Shown piece after piece: positions 8,889 through 16,846 of a DNA stretch of 34,797 bases. The notes under the pieces are model-generated. The model had not been told where the DNA came from, made no database searches, and saw only the letters and a list, made by a program, of their open reading frames with translations. How positions within the stretch are numbered: the first letter of the stretch is position 1; the number at the start of each line of letters is the position of its first letter. The position numbers and the translations under genes were made by a program. This DNA comes from JACMMS01 sp043758775 (GTDB taxonomy: Bacteria > Pseudomonadota > Gammaproteobacteria > Burkholderiales > Methylophilaceae), in contig JAYVMU010000029.1 in assembly GCA_043758775.1 (NCBI GenBank), positions 1-34,797 of the forward strand, given 5' to 3'.

Positions 8889-9293
8889 TTACACAATCGC
8901 AACATAAGTCGCCAGTAACAAGCCAACTAGGCTGATAGACATCGTTAAAAAGGTGGAGAGCCATGTAAGTGGTCTAGTTGGAATATCTTGTATGGCCAAT
9001 GTTTTTATGTAGTAATGATGATTGTATTGACTCAATATAATCGTCAAACTGCCTACTAAAATCAGGCTAATACCAAGTGCATTAGAGTACCAATGATTGG
9101 GGATGTGATGCGTACTTGAGATGCTAGTATGGACAAGTAAAGTTAAAAATAGGCCAAAGCGTGCTACTACAAAACCTAATGCCATTAAGGTGATGCCAGT
9201 ACGCACCCAAGCTAACAAAGTACGTTCTGCGGCAAAAAAAACACGCGGATCAGAAGGCGTGTTTAGGGTTATATTAGCGTTTATATCGGACAT
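8889..9293 (-). CDS. DUF202 (YidH-like) inner membrane protein
   Basis: Function unknown. The 134-residue protein carries the DUF202 signature in its first half (DPRVFFAAERTLLAWVRTG), followed by three transmembrane segments at about 29-51, 70-91 and 108-131. It is the last of four closely spaced minus-strand genes (26 bases behind the cytochrome gene), so it is probably co-expressed with the sulfite-oxidase-family system. It could be a membrane partner or a stress-related bystander; the sequence does not decide. Confidence 0.85.
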   Translation of the reverse strand: MSDINANITLNTPSDPRVFFAAERTLLAWVRTGITLMALGFVVARFGLFLTLLVHTSISSTHHIPNHWYSNALGISLILVGSLTIILSQYNHHYYIKTLAIQDIPTRPLTWLSTFLTMSISLVGLLLATYVAIV

Positions 9294-9319
9294 CGTTGAT
9301 TCCCTTTCAATCCAGTTTT

Positions 9320-9973
9320 TTACTGGCTTAACACAAATTCAGCCAAAGCTTTTAACTCGGCATCACTTAACATACTAAATGGTGGCATTGCCATTTCTCC
9401 CCATTTATTCGCACCACCCGCTTTAATATTGGCCATTACTGTGACCAATGCCTTGGGATTGTTGTGATAGCGCTCTGCCACATCATGATACGCTGGGCCT
9501 ACAATTTTAGTGTTAATTGCGTGGCAACTTAGACAGGCATTGTTGCCAAGTAAGGTTTTAACGTCAATTGATTTGGCAGACTGATTAACAGCAGTGATAT
9601 TTTCAGCTTTAGTAGTCATTGGCATAACAGGCATTTTTTCATTGCCATAAGTGACTGCTAAATACTCAGCAATGACTTTGATATCATCATTAGTAATCGG
9701 TGCGCCGTAGGCATGTTGCATTTTGGTCACTTCAGCAGTCCATTGTTTGAGTGTCATGCCGGGCGGTTGTAAATTAATATAATCTGCCGAGTGGCAAATA
9801 GCGCATTTTTGCTGGGCAATCATATAACCTGGCAAAATGGACTCTTTTAATTTAGCCGTTTCGGTGGGCAAGGTGATGGTATGTGGTGCGGCAATGGCGG
9901 AGTTAGCTAATACGCACAAATTAATCAATAGTAAGCTGCTTAATATTAAATCACTTAAAGTTCTTTTAATCAT
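9320..9973 (-). CDS. Diheme c-type cytochrome, likely electron acceptor of the adjacent molybdoenzyme
   Basis: Periplasmic electron carrier. The 217-residue protein has a signal peptide (hydrophobic about 9-28, cleavage near AIA) and two CxxCH heme sites, CAICH (57-61) and CLSCH (147-151). The second domain has the usual distal Met in AMPPFSM (Met196). The two halves look like two class I cytochrome c domains in tandem. It lies 23 bases behind the sulfite-oxidase-family gene, the position of SorB-type cytochromes that take electrons from sulfite dehydrogenase. SorB proper is monoheme, so this would be a different partner subtype (inference). Confidence 0.9.
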   Translation of the reverse strand: MIKRTLSDLILSSLLLINLCVLANSAIAAPHTITLPTETAKLKESILPGYMIAQQKCAICHSADYINLQPPGMTLKQWTAEVTKMQHAYGAPITNDDIKVIAEYLAVTYGNEKMPVMPMTTKAENITAVNQSAKSIDVKTLLGNNACLSCHAINTKIVGPAYHDVAERYHNNPKALVTVMANIKAGGANKWGEMAMPPFSMLSDAELKALAEFVLSQ

Positions 9974-9996
9974 GATATTTCCTTAGGTATGCTAGC

Positions 9997-11250
9997 TTAA
10001 GCTACATTGATTTTGAGGGTTTCAACCACATTACGCATATAACCACCTGGGTTCCATGTGGCAGTCATGGGTTGTGTTTCGCCGCTATTGGCCGTGGCTT
10101 TTACCATTAACGCTACAGCGCCTTTTTGGATAGGCACATAATCAAGATGCCATTCGCGGAACGAGAAATTACCTAGGTCTTTGCCTAATTGTGCGGGCAT
10201 CCAAGTTGTGCCACCATCAGCTGATACTTGTACTTGTTGAATGCCACTTCCACCATCGAAAGCAATTCCTTTTAAGTTAATTTTTTGTCCAACTATTACC
10301 TGTTGATTATTTTGTAAGCTGGTGATGAAGGAGCGCACTTTAATTTTTGTAATTGGTTTTGTTTTGGATGGAACCGTGCCTGCTGGCACACATAAACAAT
10401 CGTTGTCAGGCAGACGGTAAGCGGTATTCATAAAAAAACTGTCATGGCCTTCAAATGGCATATCAAGCACTTTAATCTCACTTAAATGCTTGACCCAATA
10501 AGTACCAAAGTAACCTGGCACAATCAGTTTAAGTGGGTAGCCATTCAAAAATGGCAGTTCTTCCCCATTCATTTCCCAAGCCAGTATTGGTGCACCATCC
10601 ATAGCATGATTAATTGCTAGGGTTTTAATAAAGTCAGAAGTGGTCGGTAATACAGGGCCATCTAAGCCGTTAAAACTGACTAAGATTGCACCTGTTTTCA
10701 CCCCTGCTTTTTCTAATACCGTTTTAACTGTTACCCCAACCCATCTTGCATTGCCCATAGAGCCGTTGCCCAATTGCGCACCAAATACACGTGGGCTTGA
10801 ATAGGCACGGCTATTGCCGGAGCATTGATTCACAGCAATGACCTCTACTGGTTTAGCTAATGCTTTAAGCTCAGCTAGTGAGAGCGACAATGTTTTATCT
10901 ACATGCCCAGCAATATTCAAGCGATAAGTATCAGGGTCTATGCTTAGTGGAATGTTGGCCAAGTGATAACGTACAAAAAAAGCATCATTGGGCGTAATAG
11001 CACCCTCATTAAACACCTCAAAAGGAGTCTCTAAATGTGGTGGACGGGTAGTGATGCGCATGAGTTTACGTTTTTGCGGGTAAGCAATCATTTCGCGTTG
11101 ACCATTTGCAAACTCAGTACCAGCAGATAACGTTTCCATAGCTGCCGCCCAGGTTTTGCTATTCATACTTAATAAGCCAATCAAGCCTAAACCTGCATTT
11201 TGTAAAAATAAGCGACGGCGTTTAACTAATTCATCTTTATCGTTTGTCAT
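9997..11250 (-). CDS. Sulfite-oxidase-family molybdopterin enzyme, Tat-exported
   Basis: Likely periplasmic sulfite dehydrogenase or a related molybdenum oxidoreductase. The 417-residue protein starts with an RRR-x-FLQ Tat-like signal (Arg11-13, hydrophobic core to about 36). It then has the oxidoreductase molybdopterin domain with the Mo-ligating cysteine in VNQCSGNSR (Cys143), and a C-terminal dimerisation domain of the Mo-co type (about 300-415; VSADGGTTW, WNPGGYMRN). A GTG at 11259 would add three residues, but the ATG at 11250 has AAAGGAG eight bases upstream. It sits 13 bases behind the YeiH-like transporter and ahead of a diheme cytochrome. Substrate is inferred from context: sulfite is most likely, but the family also includes enzymes of unknown substrate. 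Confidence 0.9.
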   Translation of the reverse strand: MTNDKDELVKRRRLFLQNAGLGLIGLLSMNSKTWAAAMETLSAGTEFANGQREMIAYPQKRKLMRITTRPPHLETPFEVFNEGAITPNDAFFVRYHLANIPLSIDPDTYRLNIAGHVDKTLSLSLAELKALAKPVEVIAVNQCSGNSRAYSSPRVFGAQLGNGSMGNARWVGVTVKTVLEKAGVKTGAILVSFNGLDGPVLPTTSDFIKTLAINHAMDGAPILAWEMNGEELPFLNGYPLKLIVPGYFGTYWVKHLSEIKVLDMPFEGHDSFFMNTAYRLPDNDCLCVPAGTVPSKTKPITKIKVRSFITSLQNNQQVIVGQKINLKGIAFDGGSGIQQVQVSADGGTTWMPAQLGKDLGNFSFREWHLDYVPIQKGAVALMVKATANSGETQPMTATWNPGGYMRNVVETLKINVA

Positions 11251-11263
11251 GTTTACCACTCCT

Positions 11264-12322
11264 TTAATTTGCCAATAAATTCATAATACTGCTATTAATA
11301 AATGATCCTCCAATAATCAACCAACTAAACAAAATTGCACCCAATAACAATGGCTTTAAGCCGGCTTTTTTAATGGATGAAAAGTGTGTACTTAACCCAA
11401 GCGCTGCCATGGCCATGGCCAAAAACAACGTGTCCACATTAATGGCTCCAGCGACAATATTCTTTGGGATGATATGTAAAGAATTAAGCCCAGCGACTAA
11501 GACAAATATCAGTGCAAACCATGGGATAGTAATCTTTGATTTTTGTGCGGTAGCAAGGTGCTCTGTCGTTTTATTTTTTGCTACATAAATAGACAGTATA
11601 GCTAAAAACGGCGCTAACATCATTACCCTGACCATTTTGGTAATCACTGCTGTATTAGTAGCGGTATCGCCTAATGGTTTTGCTGCGGCAACTACTTGAG
11701 CTACTTCGTGCACAGTAGAACCAGCAAATATGCCAAAGGCTTCGGCGCTAGTAGGTAGAAAATGCCAGTATAAATTCCACTGAAATAATATCGGGTAAAG
11801 CAACATACTGATGGTACCAAATACTAATACGGTAGAAACTGCAACGGACACTTGTTCTGCACGCCCTTTAACTACAGGCTCTGTTGCCATGACTGCCGCT
11901 GCCCCACAAATTGAGCTACCTGCACCGATTAAAATCACGGTATTGGCATCTAACTTAAATACCTTACGCCCTACAACCCAAGCGATTGCAAAAGTACTGG
12001 TGAGTACCATGGCATCTATTACCGCACCTTGTAAGCCTACATGCACAATATCGCCAAATGTTAGTTCAAAACCGTAAAAAATAATGCCAAGTTGCAATAA
12101 GCGTTGTTTGGCGAATAAAACGCCATGCGCACTATTTTCTGCGATTTTTGGGTAAAACGTATTGCCTACCAAAATGCCGATCAAAATTGCAAGAGTGAGT
12201 GCGCCAATGGCATGATTTTGTAGCCAGTTAATTTGTGCAATGACTAATGAGACAGTAGCTATAGCCGAGCTCAATATAATTCCACCTAGGTATTTTTTAG
12301 TAATGCTATTGATATTGTTCAT
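11264..12322 (-). CDS. YeiH-family putative sulfate/sulfite exporter
   Basis: Integral inner-membrane protein of the YeiH / putative sulfate exporter family (UPF0324). The 352 residues hold roughly ten hydrophobic segments and family motifs such as LAILIGILVGNTFYPK, LQLGIIFYGFELTFGDI, GAGSSICGAAAVMA and FAGSTVHEVAQVVAA. In the family, members are proposed to move sulfite, sulfate or related anions. Here it leads an operon with a sulfite-oxidase-family enzyme, and a LysR gene is divergent, the same arrangement as yeiH-yeiE in E. coli. Transport of sulfite out of the cytoplasm to the periplasmic oxidase is a reasonable inference. Confidence 0.9.
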   Translation of the reverse strand: MNNINSITKKYLGGIILSSAIATVSLVIAQINWLQNHAIGALTLAILIGILVGNTFYPKIAENSAHGVLFAKQRLLQLGIIFYGFELTFGDIVHVGLQGAVIDAMVLTSTFAIAWVVGRKVFKLDANTVILIGAGSSICGAAAVMATEPVVKGRAEQVSVAVSTVLVFGTISMLLYPILFQWNLYWHFLPTSAEAFGIFAGSTVHEVAQVVAAAKPLGDTATNTAVITKMVRVMMLAPFLAILSIYVAKNKTTEHLATAQKSKITIPWFALIFVLVAGLNSLHIIPKNIVAGAINVDTLFLAMAMAALGLSTHFSSIKKAGLKPLLLGAILFSWLIIGGSFINSSIMNLLAN

Positions 12323-12400
12323 GACACTTTGCCAATCCGTTTTGGGTATGTGTGTACTTTACAGAGATGCTTTGTATAAATAAAATGGATTATTTTAATT

Positions 12401-12427
12401 TAATCTACCTAAAAAACTGGTAGATTA
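12401..12427. promoter_or_regulatory. Inverted repeat, probable LysR operator
   Basis: TAATCTACC and GGTAGATTA form a perfect 9-bp inverted repeat with a 9-base spacer. It lies in the 134-base gap between the yeiH-like operon and the divergent LysR gene, 30 bases before the LysR start. The T-N11-A layout and position fit a LysR-type operator. Confidence 0.65.
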
Positions 12428-12456
12428 TTACTTTATATTCACTTTTAAATAATGAA

Positions 12457-13380
12457 ATGCGTATTACCTTACGACAGCTACAAATATTCAGTGCAATTGC
12501 CAAGCATGGCAGCACCACGGCGGCAGGCGATCAAATTGCGCTTTCGCAATCAGCCATTAGTGCAGCAATCGCCGAGTTAGAGCGCACACTCAATGTGCAA
12601 TTGTTTGATAGAGTAGGTAAGCGTTTGCAGCTAAATGACCATGGTCGTGCCATGCTACCTAAAGCGATGGCACTATTAAGTAGCGCTAATGATTTGGAAG
12701 CACCTTACTTAAACGATGCGCCTAGCGTGTTGATTATTGGCGCAAGCTTAACCATAGGCAATTACTTGTTACCCAGCTTGCTAGCAGGATATTGGCGCGC
12801 AAAAGGTTTTGCATTGGGCGATGCTACGCCGCCGTTGCAAGTGATTGTGGCTAATACGGCAGACATTGCAAATAAAGTCTCTAATTTTGAAGTGGATGTC
12901 GGTTTAGTGGAGGGCGCATGTTATCGCCCAGATATTCATGTGACACAATGGCTGGAAGATGAGCTATTAATCGTTGCCGCACCGTGCCATGCCATTGTAC
13001 AAGAGTACGGTGAGCAATTAATTCCATCGTCACGTCTTGCACAAGTTAATTGGCTACTGCGCGAAGCAGGTTCTGGTACACGTGAAGCTTTAGAGTATGC
13101 TTTGTTACCACATATTAGTCAGTTAAAAAGTAGCTTGCAATTTAACGACCATCAAGCCATTAAGCAGGCGGCAATCGAAGGCTTAGGCATTGCTTGTTTA
13201 TCTCGTTTAGTAGTGGAGGATACGCTTCACACCAGGCAGCTTGTCGTGCTAAATACCGTGATTGGCAAGATCCGCAGACAGTTTAATATGCTCAACCATC
13301 ATCAAAAAACTATTACGCTTGGTATGCAAGATTTTATTGAAAACGCGTTAAAAATTTCGGCTAATTCAATTAAGAAATAA
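12457..13380 (+). CDS. LysR-family regulator (CysB/YeiE-like) of the sulfite operon
   Basis: Transcription factor of 307 residues. The N-terminal helix-turn-helix (about 1-62) contains LRQLQIFSAIAKHGSTTAAG and LSQSAISAAIAELE, close to the CysB/YeiE/CbbR-type subgroup, and a substrate-binding domain follows (about 88-300, with REAGSGTRE in its ligand pocket region). It is divergent from the yeiH-like operon with a perfect inverted repeat between them, so it probably controls that operon and itself. Ligand unknown; a sulfur compound is likely from context. The ATG lacks a clear Shine-Dalgarno. Confidence 0.88.
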   Translation: MRITLRQLQIFSAIAKHGSTTAAGDQIALSQSAISAAIAELERTLNVQLFDRVGKRLQLNDHGRAMLPKAMALLSSANDLEAPYLNDAPSVLIIGASLTIGNYLLPSLLAGYWRAKGFALGDATPPLQVIVANTADIANKVSNFEVDVGLVEGACYRPDIHVTQWLEDELLIVAAPCHAIVQEYGEQLIPSSRLAQVNWLLREAGSGTREALEYALLPHISQLKSSLQFNDHQAIKQAAIEGLGIACLSRLVVEDTLHTRQLVVLNTVIGKIRRQFNMLNHHQKTITLGMQDFIENALKISANSIKK

Positions 13381-13445
13381 AACCCCTTTTAAAACATAGT
13401 GCTATACATTAAAAGACTATAAATTACTAGATATAGTGTTTTTAG

Positions 13446-13475
13446 TTGACACAATTCCATTATATTGCGTTATAT
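13446..13475 (+). promoter_or_regulatory. Sigma-70 type promoter for the nrdAB leader
   Basis: TTGACA at 13446-13451 is followed 18 bases later by TTATAT at 13470-13475 (TATATT one base on). Transcription would start shortly before the cobalamin riboswitch, which fits a leader transcript of about 390 bases. Confidence 0.6.
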
Positions 13476-13482
13476 TATTACT

Positions 13483-13692
13483 TCTACGGTTTTCAATTTT
13501 TAGTCAAAAGTTGAAATAAAAGGGAATTTGGTACGGAGTTAATCAGTAGATTAAATCTAAAGCCTAAGCTGCCCCCGCAACTGTAATCAGAGAGCGAGTT
13601 ATTCATCTCAACCACTGGAAGCTGGTTTCATCAGCAACTGGGAAGGTAGATTAATTCACAATGACCTGAGAGCCAGGAGACCTGCCGCAGAC
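13483..13692 (+). promoter_or_regulatory. Cobalamin (AdoCbl) riboswitch upstream of nrdAB
   Basis: The aptamer shows the conserved blocks in order: AAAGGGAA with GGTACGGAG (about 13518-13538), AAGCCTAAGCTGCCCCCGCA (about 13560-13579) followed by ACTG, CCACTGG (13612-13618), GGGAAGGT (13640-13647) and the B12 box AGCCAGGAGACCTGCC (13671-13686). In this RNA family, binding of coenzyme B12 turns the downstream gene off. Here that gene is the B12-independent class Ia ribonucleotide reductase. Outer stem boundaries are approximate. Confidence 0.93.
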
Positions 13693-13693
13693 G

Positions 13694-13719
13694 TTCTTTG
13701 TATTGAAAAATACAAAGAA
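13694..13719 (+). terminator. Hairpin in the riboswitch expression platform
   Basis: A perfect 11-bp stem (13694-13704 with 13709-13719) with a four-base loop starts eight bases after the B12 box and is followed by TATTTTAATAA. It may be the switchable terminator. It is AT-rich and the T-run is broken, so control of translation further down is also possible. Confidence 0.5.
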
Positions 13720-13870
13720 TATTTTAATAACGTTTGAGGCGGGGTGTCCTCGGCAGATAAAAAGTGGTCTTTTGTCTATTATAAAAGATGCTTTTTGCCA
13801 GCTGGTCTTTTTTGTTGCTATAACGAGTGCATAAAAGGCATACCTGCCCCTTAAAAAGGGAGCAATAATC

Positions 13871-14116
13871 ATGGATGATGTAAGAACTTCAGCAGGTGAT
13901 TCCTCACAAGCTGCGCAGCTAGCTACATTTCAAGTAATTCGTCGTAATGGCGCAGTCGTTACATTTAACTCAGAAAAAATTTCCATCGCACTCACCAAGG
14001 CTTTTTTAGCTGTTGAGGGCAAGAATGCGAATTCTAGTCGCGTACGCGAACAGGTTTCTGCGTTAACGCAAGTGGTTATACATGGCCTTGTACGACGCTT
14101 ACCAGCAGGCGGTTAG
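13871..14116 (+). pseudogene. nrdA: NrdA N-terminal fragment (first part of the ATP-cone), ended by in-frame TAG
   Basis: These 81 codons encode the start of class Ia ribonucleotide reductase alpha subunit. From about residue 20 it is the first half of the ATP-cone (FQVIRRNGAVVTFNSEKIS), the N-terminal allosteric domain that senses ATP/dATP. A GGGAGC Shine-Dalgarno precedes the ATG. The frame stops at TAG 14114-14116 and continues in the same frame with the rest of the ATP-cone, so this is one gene with a nonsense codon and not a frameshift. The fragment alone would not be expected to fold into a full ATP-cone. Confidence 0.85.
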
Positions 14117-16687
14117 GTGCATATTGAAGATATCCAAGACCAAGTAGAACTGGCGCTGATGCGTGCAGGATCACACGATTTAGCGCGTGCTTATGTGTTA
14201 TACCGCGAAAAGCGCAATGCAGAGCGTACAGCACAAAAAGCTAGCCAACCAGAACAACAAACCCATCACTTAAACATCAATATTAACGGACAATTACAAC
14301 CACTCAACATTGCTGATTTAACTAGCATGGTGGTTGAAGCCTGTGCTGGTTTGGGTGCTGAAGTTGAGTCGAGAGTTATAGTAGAGCAAGCGGTACGTGA
14401 TTTATACGACGGTATTAGTTTCGCCGAAGTGCGTAAAGCATTGATTTTATCTGCGCGTAGCTTGATTGAACGTGAGCCAGCTTATAACTATGTCACTGCA
14501 CGTTTGCAACTGGATTTAGTGCGTGCGGAAGTTTTAGATGAAAGCGTTAGCCACACAGAAATGGCAACACGTTACGCCGAGTATTTTCCACGTTACATCA
14601 AGCTTGGTATTGAAGCTGGCTTGCTAGATCCACGGTTAGGTCAGTTCGATTTAGCACAGCTAGCCGCAGTGCTTAAGCATGACCGTGATTTCCAGTTTGG
14701 TTATTTAGGTTTGCAAACCTTGTATGACCGTTACTTTTTACACATTGAAGAACGTCGTATTGAGTTACCACAAATCTTCTTCATGCGCGTGGCGATGGGC
14801 TTGGCGATTAATGAAATTGACCGTGAAGTACGCACCATTGAGTTCTACAATCTGCTTTCCAGCTTTGATTTTATGAGCTCAACACCGACTTTATTTAACA
14901 GCGGCACATTGCATTCGCAATTGTCATCGTGCTATTTAACAACGGTAAGCGATGATTTAGAAGGTATTTACCAAGGCATTAAAGAAAATGCTTTGCTGCA
15001 AAAATATGCAGGCGGTTTGGGTAATGATTGGACGCCGGTGCGTTCTTTAGGCGCGCGCATCAAAGGCACTAATGGCAAAAGCCAGGGTGTGATTCCATTC
15101 TTAAAAGTGGTGAATGATACAGCCATCGCGGTGAACCAAGGTGGCAAACGCAAAGGCGCGGTGTGTGGTTATTTAGAAACTTGGCATTTAGATATTGAAG
15201 AGTTTTTAGATTTACGTAAAAACACTGGTGATGATCGCCGCCGTACGCATGATATGAATACTGCACATTGGATTCCCGATTTATTCATGCAGCGTGTCAC
15301 AGAAAATGGTGATTGGACCTTATTCTCGCCATCTGATGTGCCCGATTTACATGACTTATACGGTAAAAAATTCGCTGCTGCTTATACGGAGTATGAACGT
15401 AAAGCTGACAATGGCGAAATTAAATTATTCAAACGCGTTTCTGCACTAGGTATGTGGCGCAAAATGCTCTCGATGTTGTTTGAAACTGGCCATCCTTGGA
15501 TCACATTCAAAGACCAATGCAATATTCGCTCACCACAGCAACACGTAGGCGTGGTGCATAGTTCTAATTTGTGTACCGAAATTACGCTTAATACATCAGA
15601 CACTGAAATTGCTGTGTGTAATTTAGGTTCAGTGAATTTGCTACAGCATTTAAGACAAGAGGGCGACAAGCTCATTATCGACCAAGTCAAACTCGCCGCA
15701 ACGACTAAAGTCGCTATGCGCATGTTGGATAATGTGGTGGATATTAACTTTTACGCCGTGGGCAAAGCGCGTAACTCTAATTATCGTCACCGTCCTGTTG
15801 GTATGGGCATCATGGGTTTCCAAAATGCGCTACATGCCATGCGTATCCCATACGCAAGTATGGAAGCAGTTGAATTTGCTGACCACACTATGGAAACTGT
15901 TTGCTATAACGCTTATTGGGCGTCTACGGTATTGGCAGAAGAACGTGGCGCTTATTCAAGCTTTAAGGGCAGCTTGTGGGATCAAGGTATTTTGCCATTC
16001 GATACTTTAGATTTATTAGCGACTGAGCGCGGTGGTAATGTAGAAGTTGATCGTAGCCAAACCCTAGATTGGACAGCTTTGCGTAACCGTATTGCAGCGG
16101 TCGGTATGCGTAACTCAAATTGCGTGGCGATTGCACCAACGGCAACAATTTCTAACATTGTGGTTGTGTCGGCTAGCATTGAACCCGAATATCAAAATCT
16201 GTATGTAAAGTCTAATCTATCTGGTGAGTTCACGATTGTGAACGAACAGCTAGTGAGCGACTTAAAAGCACGTGGTTTATGGGATGAAGTGATGATTTCT
16301 GACCTTAAATATTATGACGGTTCTTTGCAAAAAATTGAACGTGTACCAGTAGAACTTAAGCAATTGTATGCAACAGCGTTTGATGTAGACCCAAGCTGGT
16401 TGGTTGAAGCCGCCGCGCGTCGTCAAAAATGGATAGATCAGGCGCAATCGCTCAATCTTTATTTTGCTGTGCCATCTGGTAAAAAGTTGAATGATATTTA
16501 CATGCTGGCTTGGTTGCGAGGCTTAAAAACGACTTACTACTTACGTTCTATGGGCGCAACAGCGGCAGAGAAATCAACAGGCTCAGGTGGTGAGTTGAAT
16601 GCAGTGTCTGCTCATACTGCGACTGAACCAGAGCCAGCGACGAAGATGTGTGCGATTGATAACCCTGAATGCGAATCTTGCCAATAG
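14117..16687 (+). CDS. nrdA: Class Ia ribonucleoside-diphosphate reductase, alpha subunit (main part)
   Basis: NrdA reduces ribonucleotides to deoxyribonucleotides with NrdB. Read from the GTG directly after the TAG, the product is 856 residues. It begins in mid ATP-cone (HIEDIQDQVELALMRAG) and then has the complete catalytic barrel: the redox cysteine in SSCYLTTVSDDLEGIY, the NLCTEI motif with the radical Cys and Glu, the second redox cysteine in AVCNLGSVNL, and the GMGIMGFQ and IAPTATISNI stretches. The C-terminal cysteine tail (CAIDNPECESCQ) is typical of betaproteobacteria. An AGGCGG at 14107-14112 could support reinitiation at the GTG. If the TAG is real, activity depends on readthrough or on this shortened form, which would have lost dATP inhibition. 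A sequencing or assembly error is the simplest alternative. Confidence 0.9.
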   Translation: MHIEDIQDQVELALMRAGSHDLARAYVLYREKRNAERTAQKASQPEQQTHHLNININGQLQPLNIADLTSMVVEACAGLGAEVESRVIVEQAVRDLYDGISFAEVRKALILSARSLIEREPAYNYVTARLQLDLVRAEVLDESVSHTEMATRYAEYFPRYIKLGIEAGLLDPRLGQFDLAQLAAVLKHDRDFQFGYLGLQTLYDRYFLHIEERRIELPQIFFMRVAMGLAINEIDREVRTIEFYNLLSSFDFMSSTPTLFNSGTLHSQLSSCYLTTVSDDLEGIYQGIKENALLQKYAGGLGNDWTPVRSLGARIKGTNGKSQGVIPFLKVVNDTAIAVNQGGKRKGAVCGYLETWHLDIEEFLDLRKNTGDDRRRTHDMNTAHWIPDLFMQRVTENGDWTLFSPSDVPDLHDLYGKKFAAAYTEYERKADNGEIKLFKRVSALGMWRKMLSMLFETGHPWITFKDQCNIRSPQQHVGVVHSSNLCTEITLNTSDTEIAVCNLGSVNLLQHLRQEGDKLIIDQVKLAATTKVAMRMLDNVVDINFYAVGKARNSNYRHRPVGMGIMGFQNALHAMRIPYASMEAVEFADHTMETVCYNAYWASTVLAEERGAYSSFKGSLWDQGILPFDTLDLLATERGGNVEVDRSQTLDWTALRNRIAAVGMRNSNCVAIAPTATISNIVVVSASIEPEYQNLYVKSNLSGEFTIVNEQLVSDLKARGLWDEVMISDLKYYDGSLQKIERVPVELKQLYATAFDVDPSWLVEAAARRQKWIDQAQSLNLYFAVPSGKKLNDIYMLAWLRGLKTTYYLRSMGATAAEKSTGSGGELNAVSAHTATEPEPATKMCAIDNPECESCQ

Positions 16688-16704
16688 ATAAGCCACTGTG
16701 AGAA

Positions 16705-16815
16705 GCGCATGGCTTTGTTGCAATCGTACTCAAAAACTGCGCCGTACTATTTGTACTGTCTTGTTTTTTGCGTGAGCTTGCGCCTTGCCCTGCACTCTCT
16801 CGTTGGCTTCTTAAG
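16705..16815. repeat. Repeat-like sequence in the nrdA-nrdB spacer
   Basis: The 159-base spacer holds a GC-richer, non-coding stretch centred on CCGTACTATTTGTACTGTCT (16742-16761), followed by GAGCTTGCGCCTTGCCCTGC. From memory, this closely resembles an intergenic repeat widespread in Neisseria (GTACTATTTGTACTGTCT followed by a CGCCTTGTCC-type block). It contains the short dyad GTAC-TATTT-GTAC. No other copy is visible in this window, so the repeat status is an inference. Confidence 0.4.
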
Positions 16816-16846
16816 ATAGATGCTAATCAGAAATAAGGAAAATAAT

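Noticed and set aside
13651..13872. Small minus-strand frame over the riboswitch tail
   Set aside because: It is antisense to a structured leader, and its length is explained by chance.
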